Origin: Crocodylus rhombifer
Taxonomy: Eukaryota; Chordata; Crocodylia; Crocodylidae
DNA: 64,000 nt
Assembly: GCA_038503035.1 (NCBI GenBank)
Contig: JAVSML010000993.1
Coordinates: 1 to 64,000 of the forward strand
Reading direction: 5' to 3'
The stretch's first letter is position 1. Every line of letters starts with the position of its first letter. Positions 32,426 to 41,669 of the stretch are shown here, in pieces. Made by a program: the position numbers and the translations under genes. The notes under the pieces are model-generated. The model searched no databases, had not been told where the DNA came from, and was given only the letters and a program-made list of their open reading frames with translations.

Positions 32426-33101
32426 TTCATAGATTTCAAAGATTTCATAGACATCAGGGCTGGAAGGGACCTCGGGAGATCATCGAGTCCAGCCCCCTGC
32501 CCAAAGGGCAGGAAGTCAGCTGGGTTCATAGGACCCCAGCAAGATAAGCATCCAATTTACTCTTGAAGGTGTTCAATGTAGGTGCTTGAGCCACCTCCGC
32601 TGGCAGACTGTTCCAGACCTTGGGGGCTCAGACAGTAAAGAAATTCTTCCTTATGTCCAGCCTGAAACGGTCTTGCAGGAGTTTGTGACCGTTCGACCTC
32701 GTCATCCCTTGGGGCGCTCTGGTAAACAAACGTTCCCCCAGATCCTGGCGGTCACCCCTGATAAACTTATAGGTGGCCATCAGATCACCCCTGAGCCTAC
32801 ACTTTTCCAGGCTAAAGAGCCCAATGTCTCTCAGCCTGTCATCGTAAGATCTGTTTTCCTGACCTCTGATCATGCGCGTGGCTCTCCTCTGGACTCTCTC
32901 AAGCTTCTCCACATCCTTTTTGAATTGTGGAGCCCAAAACTGGACGCAGTACTCCAGCTGTGGCCTCACCAAGGCCGAGTACAAGGGAGAATGATGTCCC
33001 GGGATTTGCTCGAGAAGCATCTATGGATGCAAGCCAGTGTTTTGGTCGCTTTATTAGCCGCAGCATCACATTGCATATTAGCCGCAGCATCGCATTGCAA
33101 T
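32426..33101 (-). mobile_element. CR1 LINE 3' part, antisense
   Basis: Its 3' end is at the left (CATAGATTTCAAAGATTTCATAGAC). The minus-strand open frame at 32628-33020 (130 codons) reads [59 protein letters not shown] and [12 protein letters not shown], the C-terminal signature of CR1 ORF2. It is 5'-truncated near 33101, where a 24-bp tandem duplication occurs. The reverse transcriptase core is missing. The frame is unusually well kept, suggesting a fairly young copy. Confidence 0.92.
33053..33101 (-). repeat. 24-bp tandem duplication at the CR1 5' junction
   Basis: TTAGCCGCAGCATCACATTG and TTAGCCGCAGCATCGCATTG lie side by side with a 24-bp period. They mark the upstream limit of the CR1 copy at 32426-33101. 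Confidence 0.85.
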
Positions 33102-33104
33102 TGA

Positions 33105-33705
33105 TGAAATCTTTGTTAAAGTACTACACCTAGGCTGTTCAGAGAGCTTAAGAAGATATCTCTGCTTTTACCAGAGCATTTGCAGATAGTTTTATAAAAG
33201 AAACTCGCCCATGTGATGGAGATGTTGATGAAACCAAGTACCAAAAACAATTAACTAAATAAAACCTGTTCAAGATTCTCTTTCCTTAAAGATGCAAGAA
33301 GTCCTACACTTATGAAGGGTTTGCAGGAGACCTTGTGGATTCTTGTATTCCTCCTGAGGGGATTCTAGCTAGGAAGATACATCCTGGTCCTTGGTTATTT
33401 CAATTAACTAAGAAAAAGCAAACAAAAATGCATTTCCTGTACAGATAACAATCAAGATATCTGATCACGTTTTATACAACAGTAACCTTTTGCCTTTCAG
33501 ATTTCTTTCCTTTCTTCTTGCTTAGTTGTCTTCATTTCAAGATGATCAATGAGGCCAGAACTTTAGCAGCACTTCAAATGTGATTTTTGTAAGATTCAGA
33601 TACTATTGGTCTTCTCTGAATGATAATACTATTACTGTACTGAGACTTTGGATAATCATTTGAACTTTTCCTAATGCCTCAGTTGAATAGTTTTCTTTCT
33701 ACACA
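33105..33705. other. Unassigned AT-rich spacer
   Basis: No element or coding frame can be supported. Confidence 0.4.
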
Positions 33706-33710
33706 TTTCA

Positions 33711-33746
33711 TGTAATGTAATGTAACATAATGTAAAGTAATGTAAC
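33711..33746 (+). repeat. (TGTAA)n microsatellite
   Basis: TGTAA units repeat about seven times with small interruptions (TGTAACATAATGTAAAG). Confidence 0.85.
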
Positions 33747-33779
33747 TACAGCACATTGGAACAGTTTCTATTAATCAGC

Positions 33780-33935
33780 ACACTGCAGCAGCCTCTGCAT
33801 CTCATGTATCAGTGTCCCTGAACTTCAAAATGGCAGTGGAGGCACTAAATAAAGCTCATTCATTTAGTTAAAGCGCCCCCACTGCCATTTTGAAGCCACT
33901 CAAATTAAAGCACCCACCCCTGTAGCACATGTCAA
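33780..33935. mobile_element. Small TIR element (GTGTCTCATG family), copy 2
   Basis: TGCATCTCATGTATCAGTG, then TTCAAAATGGCAGTGG with its inverse CCACTGCCATTTTGAAG at 33877-33893, matches copy 1 at 66-199. The strong internal inverted repeat would let the unit fold. Confidence 0.6.
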
Positions 33936-33939
33936 AACA

Positions 33940-34925
33940 CCCCAGGTTGTTCTCTACTTTCATTGACATTCATCCATTCATAGAGCCTGGAAGGTAAATT
34001 TAGGGGGAAAAATATCCTCCATTACTACTGAATTGAAAAGTTTTTGCTCAGGTTTTCTGTACTCTACCATTCTGGAGTCTCATTCTCCACTGGTTTGCAT
34101 CTTGTGAAGTCACTAAAATTATGTAAGGCTCTGCCAAATAAAACTGGTAACTTTTACACTAATTTTGTATATATGACATTAACTAGACACGGTGGAGAAC
34201 CAAGGTCATTGTGCGTGCACTTTACTCTCTACATTTAATGCCTCAGTAGTTACTAATACAGAAAAGTGACTAGAGTATAATTCAATGAGTAAAACTGTAC
34301 CATATTTAGAGATGACAAGTAAAATTCTCAGTAGTGCTAAGGGCTACAAAGTTATTTGATTTTCCATTGAAATCAATGCCCCAAAGGTGTTTAGAGGGCT
34401 AAACACCTCTCTCATAAAGAGCTCAGTTGTTCAAGGTTTATCTAAACTGTACAATTCAGTGTAGTATAGTGACATCTGGACTAGTTCCATTACAGAGGGA
34501 GAGTAAAGTACCCGAAGTAGAACACCACATTAATGTAGCTAATATTGCTGCCAGTACTCAGGCTAGCAAGGATACTTCTATACCAGCACCATGTTGTGGA
34601 GCAGAGAGCTACCCTTAGGCACATTTGATAAATCTGTGCAGAAAATAGATAAGTATTACTTCTAGTTAAAGAGATTAAAATATCTGTCTAAAAATAGTAG
34701 AAAAATAGGTAGTAACATTATATTCCAAATTCAGAATTGATCACAAGTTGCACCTTAGTCATCCACAAAGTGAAATAGAGTTCTGTCCCGAATGTAAATC
34801 TCCTCTATAGGATTGCATCTGATCTAAGAATGACAGCTACCTCTGCAGCAGAAATAGGATTTCTTTTCTTATTCATAAGTTTAGCTTTGTTGGCAAATGC
34901 AGGTGTTATTAGATACAAGTTTTAT
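33940..34925. other. Unassigned AT-rich spacer
   Basis: No element or coding frame can be supported. Confidence 0.4.
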
Positions 34926-34927
34926 AC

Positions 34928-36296
34928 GCTTAAGTCCCTGCCACACATTACACTTAAGATGTGATTAACCAGCTAATCATGTCTAGGAATCTACTCGATT
35001 TGCGATTTTGCAGTTTTCACAGAAACTGCAAAAACAGGTGGTTTCTATGATCACTGCAAAAATTGCATTCCCCACTGGAAGCTAGTGGCTCCTGTGGCCC
35101 GGCCTCACAGCCTGCTGTGGGGTAGGAGGGGAATCCAGTGCCATGAAGGGCAGCAGTCAAGATGGTGGTGCAGCTTCCCCCCCCGCACTACTGATTGGCT
35201 CAACGCATGAACGACACGTGCCCTCAGTGGCTGGGGGGGCCTGGTGGTGGCAGGAGCACAGAGGCGGTAAGTGCAGAGCTTCTGCAGACACTGCTGGCAA
35301 TGGCAGTAGTGGCCAGCGGCAATTGCATACTGCCTGCAGACACCACCAGTGGTGTCAGCAACAGTGTGGTGAGCAGCAACCACCCACAGGTGCTGCCAAC
35401 AGTAGGGCACCTTTTTGTAGGGGGCTCACCGCCACACTCGGGGTGCACATGCACCAACATGCACCCCTACACATCACCCCTGGTTCAGAGGGCTGTTATC
35501 TGTGCAGCCCCACCCCTTTCTCCCAATCAGTGGCAAGGGCTAGAGCCATATGAAAGGCCACCCTCTTCATCAATCAGTGGCAGGGGGGGGCTTGCTGCAA
35601 AAGGACTGTGAAACTGGTGCCAAGCACCATGAACAGCACACAATTTCTACTTCACCTCCATGCATTTTAAGTAGCTCTCTAACTATGTCTTAAGTTCTGA
35701 CCCAGCCGCACATTTAATCAATTAATGGTTGATAAAATGAGAAATAAGCCACAAAGTTATTTTATAAAAAGTATGTGATAGTTTTGTGAATTATTCCTAT
35801 CATTCCACCATTAATTCAACATGTGGCCAGGTGCTCCCTGGTGGCTGGGAGTCCAATCAGCTGACGGGGCTCACAGCCATGAGGGTGCTCTATGACATGG
35901 CTAGCAACTACAGGGGCACTGTGGGGCTTGCAGCCCCAGGGGAACACATGGGGTGCCCACGTAGCTTCAAGCTCCATCAGCTCTGGGCTCCCTGCCACAG
36001 GACTGCATGGGGTGTACATATAGCTGCAAGCCCTGTTAGGTGACTGATTATGTGCTTCTGTGGCTAGGAACCCACAGCTGATGGGGCTTGCAGGAGCTTG
36101 CTACTTGACAGTGCAGGGGGAGGCCAGGATCATGGTCCCAGGCTCCTCCTGCACCAGCACTAAGGTATGATGGGATCTGATGCTGGATCCCACAATCATG
36201 TTTCATGCAATTCATGTGTGGCACAGCAGGAGGCACGGTTGTGTGGATAACGCATCAGATTATGCATTTACCTATATGTCTGGCAGAGGCCTTACA
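34928..36296. mobile_element. GC-rich region bounded by possible TIRs
   Basis: The left CCCTGCCACACATTACACTTAAG resembles the reverse complement of the right 'TATATGTCTGGCAGAGGCC'. Inside are GC-rich blocks at 35070-35610 and 35820-36240, separated by AT-rich DNA at 35640-35815. Overlapping frames of 62-138 codons in several phases are typical of GC-rich repeat DNA. It may be one composite DNA transposon or two adjacent ones. Confidence 0.4.
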
Positions 36297-36299
36297 TAA

Positions 36300-37060
36300 A
36301 AATGTTAACTAATTCTTACAAAAATTTTAAAAAAAAACCTAAAACTTTAAGTATAAAACAGGTTAGTTTTCATGTAATATCCACCTATACTAACCTCTGA
36401 AAGAAAGCCCAGTTAATGTGTTTTTCTAGAAAACTTAACTGTTCCACTTTGTAGTAATAACTGTAGTGATAATCTCTTCCCCTCTATAAATAACTTCAAA
36501 TACTTCTAACCAGCAAAACCCCACAGTGCATGTACCATATTCCTTCATTGTGCTGTAGTACAAAACCTATCTTTCAACCTCAGAAATAGCAGTTTGCATG
36601 CTGCTTGATATTTGTGCCTTGGTGAACTACCAAGAGCACAATTCTGGAGCCACTGTTAGGGCATCCAAAACATTTCATGCAGAGACAGACTCAATACAGA
36701 TTTTCTTTTCCATCCTGTCACAGCAACTGCATCTCTTGTGCACAGTTGAAAAAAATTGTGCATGTAATCAAGGCAAAATTCACTCCCTAAAAACTGAAGT
36801 CTACAGGGATGAAAGCTGTTTCCATTCAGGCTAAAGATGAATTCTGCCTCTTTTGTATATATATAAAATCTGCAGGTAGAGCTAAAAATAATGTAACCTT
36901 TATTTAATCCTTAATCCCTTTTATGCTATAGATATGTTTTCTGCTTTAAGTGGCATTTTGTATTTTTTTAAACTTTAGCTACCAGCAGACTGTCAATGGA
37001 TGACAAAAGTTTATCAAATCTTCATACTAACTTAAGTTCAATAATCGTTGTATATAAACA
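36300..37060. other. Unassigned AT-rich spacer
   Basis: No element or coding frame can be supported. Confidence 0.4.
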
Positions 37061-37062
37061 TT

Positions 37063-37395
37063 GGGAGTGCATCCAGAAAAGTGCAGCTGTGTGGTATATG
37101 GTGCCACAAACACGTCTGCAAATACATACCGCACAGTCTGGTATTCTTCATGCTGCAAGGGTGCAGCTCATGCATGTGATTCTCCATTTTGTTTCTTTTT
37201 TCCCCATGGATATCCAGGGGTCAAAAAAACCGATGGGGGAAAAAAAAGTTGGAGCAATGTGTGCAGAGGCAGCACATGCCACTGAAAAGCAGAGCCGGGC
37301 CACCCGGAGCTATGCTGTGGCTGCCAGCCAGGCTCTACCTGGCAGGATCACAGCTGCTGCAGTCCTAGGAGGCCCTGAGGACCCTAGGTAAGGCT
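37063..37395. mobile_element. GGCCATGTCCACAT family element, copy 3
   Basis: It shares 'GGGAGTGCATCCAGA', 'TATCCAGGGGTCAAAAAAACC', 'GAGGCAGCACATGCCACTG' and 'CCATGCTGTGGCTGCC'-like wording with the reverse complement of 16304-16793. It abuts, and probably truncates, the LINE remnant that starts at about 37395. Confidence 0.55.
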
Positions 37396-38190
37396 GCTGA
37401 GGCCACAGCGTGGTCCACTGCAATGATCTCTGACATGGTCTCTGCTGGGGCCATTGCGATGGTCTCTGACATGCATCAATCCAGTGCCAGTGTTTTGAGG
37501 AGGGATGCATCCATGCTCTTCAATTTGTTTTTTGGGGGGTTTTGGCAGGTTGAGGCATTGTTCCAAAGACTTGCTCAGGAGAAAAATTCCAGTTGAATCA
37601 ACTTTCCTCACTCCTTTCTTTCCAAGTGTTCCTTTTCATAGCTCATAATCCCTGCCTACTCTAGCATTAAATTGCCAAGAAGTTGCCAAAAAATTACCTT
37701 ACCCACTCTGTGGAGAGATGACAGGACCTGGTCAATTTTAGAAAAGAATCCTCCTCTTTTTTTTTTCTTTTTTTTGCATCAAGGATTGGGGCCTATGCAT
37801 TGATGACTTGTTCATGTTGTCTGTTAGTCAATGGAAGACACAGGGTCTCAGTCATTAATGCCAACATGACATTTTGGCATCTCAGTAACAATCTTGGTCT
37901 TTTTAGCAAACCTAATCTCGTGGATATGTCTTTTTCATTCTTTCCTTTCTAAAGAAAGTTGTAGCTACTGCCATGCTGCCTGCCTCTCTTTTGAATGGCT
38001 GGTCTCATTAACTGTGGCTATACCAGCTATCAAATTCTACAAGTTCTCTAGCCACAAGTGCTGTCCTTTGCTCCAGTCATTATTAATGTTTTCCATCAGG
38101 GTAAGGATGTTCCAGACAGCAAACTTCATTACATGATTGGGACCACAGATAGAGTGATCCTGCTGGATGTGGTTTTCCAGTCAGGTGAAA
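37395..38190 (-). mobile_element. RTE-like LINE endonuclease remnant, antisense
   Basis: Read on the minus strand with several frame shifts, the order is that of an APE-type endonuclease of RTE-like LINEs. It starts with a 'NVRTLMDN'-like start near 38110 and then shows 'INAXAPILDA' near 37780-37810. Next come FFSKIDQVLSS, 'QLLGNLMLE' in the place of LLGDFNARVG, and RKVDSTGIFLLSKSLEQCLN (37550-37610). Last is MHPSSKHWHWIDACQRPSQW (37450-37510), corresponding to the WMHPRSKHWH motif. It is dead. The N-terminal segment is clearer in the other copy at 52660. Confidence 0.72.
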
Positions 38191-38815
38191 TGAGACAGAT
38201 AATGCTTAGGACACTTTTTCTAGCCTTTCCCCATACAGTGTGAGCAGAGTGGATCCTAAATAGGCTTGCTCCATCAGATTGCAGCTGCCAAAATGCACAC
38301 CTGTCTCAGTTCCAAATACAAATGACTAACATACAGTCACTACCTCTGTGTAGGTCCATGAGTAGGAGCTTCCAGTAACCACCAGCACCTGACCCTCTCA
38401 GCACTCACCTATCATTGTAGGACTTGCTATTAAAGGAATACACCAGTGCATATCTTCTTTTAACCTTGGAATGGTGCTGCACAGCGGAAACTACACAATA
38501 TTTTGTGGGATGAAAACCTTAATCCTATGGTTAAACCTAGGTTAACATTCTGCTGCAGCCTTCATCTGCCTTTCTAGCCGCTGGCAAGTATTCTTGCTTT
38601 GTTTGCCTGCTCTGCCACTGAGGACTTTTACTTTCATTTTTGGATTGCTATTAATCTGGAAACCTCTTCTCATTCTTGCCACCATAGGTGACTCTACAAG
38701 GAGTATGAAATTCCAGATAGCATCATGCTCAAGGTCATTAGTAGCACACAAGCCTCTCCACCATGTCAATGTTGCAGTCCATGAAAGGATCCAATAATAA
38801 CACCGTCACCATTCA
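38191..38815 (-). other. Probable upstream part of the same LINE
   Basis: Continuous with the remnant at 37395-38190 and without another boundary. The minus-strand frame at 38542-38769 includes WRGLCATNDLEHDAIWNFIL. I cannot match this text to a known domain; its assignment to the LINE leader is by position only. Confidence 0.35.
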
Positions 38816-38933
38816 ATCTGTCAAATCATTCATTCATGGTTTATTATCAATAATATGTTTATCAAAGAATCATAGAGAAGTAAAACTGGAAGTCTAGTCT
38901 AATGCCCTGCCCGAGGCAAGATCACCCTATTTA

Positions 38934-39290
38934 GGGTGATCATGTCCTGGTTTAGCTGAGACATTCCAGGATTCCCCAAGCTGGTCCCAGCCAGCTGGTC
39001 AAAAGTCCCAGACCAGAGTCCAGCAGGGAGGCAGAGCAGCATGGTACATTAGGCAGGAAGGCAGGTACTGCTGCTGCTGTGCAGTAGCAAGGCAGGTGGA
39101 TGGAAGCAGGTGCCACCCCCACTCACACATGTCAGGTCCCATCAGCCCGCCTTGCTTCCACACAGCAGAGAAGCACACCATGCTTCTCTGCCTCCCTACT
39201 GGACTCTAGTCCAGGACTTTTGACCAGTTGGCAAGGACTGGCCTGTGGAATCCAGGACTGTCTCAGCCAAGTCAGGATGCATGGTCACAC
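38934..39290. mobile_element. TA-flanked DNA transposon with ~115-bp TIRs
   Basis: The left arm GGGTGATCATGTCCTGG pairs with the reverse complement of the right (GTGTGACCATGCATCCTG). The match continues for about 115 bp through CAGCTGGTCAAAAGTCCC / CAACTGGTCAAAAGTCCTGG and 'GAGTCCAGYAGGGAGGCAGAG'. TA flanks both ends (38932-38933 and 39291-39292). It is 357 bp and non-coding. The TA duplication and long TIRs fit a Tc1/mariner-type MITE. Confidence 0.83.
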
Positions 39291-39450
39291 TATCCTTACC
39301 CAAACCATCCAACACAATCTATAATCTAAACTCTACATAAGACTACCATCGACCCTAATATAACACAGGCCTAGCACCCTAATTTGCCACAGGTAGAGTA
39401 GGGGAGCTATGATAGGCAATGTCCTGCTTCTATGAAGTGTTGTCAATATA

Positions 39451-39805
39451 CAGTAACAGTTCTGTTATCTGGCATCTTACAAGCCAACATGCTCCACTAA
39501 CTGGCATGCCAGCTTGTAAGATAAAGTGAAACTGGAAGTGCCCACCATGGCACTTCCAGTTTATCCGAGCCAAGCCCCCATTGCTTGGAGCAAAGCAGCC
39601 TGTGCTGCTGAGCTCCCGCAGCCCGGGAACTTAACAGGCTGTGTGCAGCTGTGCAGGACCTGCCTTCCTGTCCCGGCAGGAGGGGTGGAGGGACGCCCCA
39701 GATGCAATGTGAGAAGCGGCGGCTGGGACCACTCAATTAACCAGCATATTTTGTTATCCGCCATCCCCCATTTCCAGGGGATGCCAGATAACAGAGCTTT
39801 TACTG
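39451..39805. mobile_element. TA-flanked pogo/Tigger-like MITE
   Basis: The ends CAGTAACAGTTCTGTTATCT and (reverse complement) CAGTAAAAGCTCTGTTATCT differ at two of 20 bases and sit between TA dinucleotides (39449-39450 and 39806-39807). Both features are typical of pogo/Tigger elements. An internal hairpin AACTGGAAGTGCC..GGCACTTCCAGTT lies at 39530-39561. It is 355 bp and encodes no transposase. Confidence 0.85.
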
Positions 39806-40274
39806 TATGTCCAAAAGATCCCAGGTAGATGGACATGCCCCCCACTATAGAGGAAGACAAAAACCCCCATGACCAATACTAATCCAGCCACAGGTTAAAA
39901 TTCCTGCCTGACTCCATATATGGCAAGCAGTCTGCCCCTGAGCAAAGGGGAAAGACCATTTAGCCAGGAACCTCTGGCTTTGGTCCCAACAGGAGCCCTG
40001 GCACACCCTAGTCAAATTCCCGAGCCTTGGCTGTACCCAATGCCTCTGAGCAAGGCTTACCATAACACTTGTAGCAGAAAGGTTTTGCATCTGGATTAGG
40101 AGGTATTCTTAAAATGTCTCTGCTCCAACCAACTGTTCTGGGATTTAAGGATAATAGAGATCTTTCCTGATTCCCAACCCCATTCTCTCTCATTACCTCC
40201 AGGAAGCAGTTAATTCACACAGCCATCTCCAATGAGGTGAGGAGGATTAATAGAACAATTTTTAAAATCACAAA

Positions 40275-40810
40275 AAAATCCATTTATTTTTTGAAGAACT
40301 AAATCTTGAATTTTGTGACACTCCTTTCTGAATCCAGATTTGAACACATTCATAGATTCTTATTGCCATACTGGACCAAACAAAAACTCAACATATGAAC
40401 ACTCCTGAAATTTAAGCTATCAGGTCTGAATCAGACTCTAAACTTAGTTTTACCCCTGATATTTTTTCACCATAAGCTATCAAGTACAATTTATTTCAAG
40501 AATGTTTCCCTGTCAGAAAAATCTTGTCCTTCTGAAGTTACTGTCTAGTAGAGTTATGACGGATTATCCACCATATTTGACTACAGGCACACTGTAGTTC
40601 ATGATCCTATAGTCCACAGAATGCATTGCCAGTGGAGACAACTCCTGTCTATTCCTTCACTGAAGCAACTAGTTAAGATCATTGCACCAGAGAATCTGCC
40701 AGCATTGAAGAATGGCTCAGTCACAACATAGTACATGATGGTAGGTAGTAGACATTTAATCTGTTCTGTAGAAGTAAAACCTATGATTTCTAGGATTTTA
40801 GTAACATACA
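40275..40810. other. Unassigned AT-rich spacer
   Basis: No element or coding frame can be supported. Confidence 0.4.
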
Positions 40811-40839
40811 TTAATACATACTGAGAAAAACTGATTCCC

Positions 40840-41660
40840 AGTTGTGCAGGAGCAGGTGAACCAGTGGGCTTTGGAGCTCGCTGGGCTGGCCCCCCACGGG
40901 AACGCTTTCACCCCGGCACCAGAAGGCGGGGTGAACATTTACCTCTTGCAGGTGTGTGGCAGGAGAGTCCGGCTCAAAAGCAGCGCCGGAACGAGGAGTG
41001 GCGGAAACGGAATCGGAAGCACCACAGCGAATGGCGGACACCGGTGAGGAGGCGGAGGGGCAGATGCGCACCACCCAAGGCCGGATCCACACATTTTGGG
41101 GCAGCGGTAAGGCTCCACTGAGGCGCGCGACCGAGAGGCGGTGACCCAGAGTGGAGACGGGTTGACCGCAATGTTCAGGAGCGTCTGGGTCCGGCAGGAG
41201 CAGGGCAAGGGAAAGCCCTAAAGATCAAAGGGGCGGACGGACTGTTGGCAGTGTGCTTACAGCATCAAATCACTGGGCAGACCCAAAGGGAGGGCTGAGG
41301 ACGCTCATTGAAGAAGGCCCCAGGAAAAGAAGCAGGACTCTGCTCGAGGCGAGAGCGGGGCTCCAGATACGGTCGCTTCAGGCAGAGGCGGCATTGACGT
41401 TATTCCTCCACCACTTCTGGTGAGGTTTGGACTTACACTAGAAGAGGGAGCCGTAGAGAGGTTTCTACGCGGAGGCACGGGTGAGGGTGTAGGGGTGGAG
41501 GAGCCCTCACCAGCTCCCCGACGGACATAAGGCCTCATTTCTGGACATGCATGTGCCAGACAGTCCATCTGAACCAGGAATCATCAAAGTCGTGGCAGGT
41601 GAGTTCGGTGCATGTAGCCCGGAGGATGAGCGCTTTGTATCCTTAAGGGGCCACTTCGAC
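40840..41660 (+). mobile_element. GC/CpG-rich segment, probable LINE 5' region, copy 1
   Basis: CpG-dense block in AT-rich surroundings. It shares collinear wording with 57470-58690: 'GGGGTGAACATTTACCTC' with 'GGGGTAATGCAGGAAACTTACCTG', and 'AATGGCGGACACC..GGAGGGGCAGATG' with 'AATGGCGGCGGCC..AGGAGGGGCAGATGG'. Later come 'AAGAAGGCCCC' and 'GGGTGTAGGGGTGGAGGAGCCCT'. Two related copies argue against a unique host promoter and for a mobile element leader, possibly CR1. Several short overlapping frames (60-93 codons) have no motif. Confidence 0.5.
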
Positions 41661-41669
41661 TAAGCAGAA

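Larger units (their letters stand above)
38862..40270 (-). mobile_element. CR1 3' region, antisense, interrupted twice
   Basis: The left end AGAATCATAGAG followed by AAACTGGAAGTCTAGTC is the antisense CR1 tail. The element resumes at 39293-39448 and 39808-40270 ('GTGTTGTCAATA', then 'GTAGATGGACATGCCCCCC', 'AATTCCTGCCTGACTCC', 'GGCACACCCTAGTC'). It has no open frame; probably 3' untranslated sequence of an old CR1. Two DNA transposons split it, so it is older than both. Confidence 0.65.

Noticed and set aside
33711..33746. CRISPR-like or regulatory repeat
   Set aside because: It is a simple (TGTAA)n microsatellite without spacers. No CRISPR-type array occurs in the window.
40811..41660. CpG-island promoter with first exon (ATGGCGGACACCGGTGAGG start and donor-like sites)
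   Set aside because: Similarity to a second segment at 57470-58690 makes a repeat more likely, and no downstream exon could be joined.
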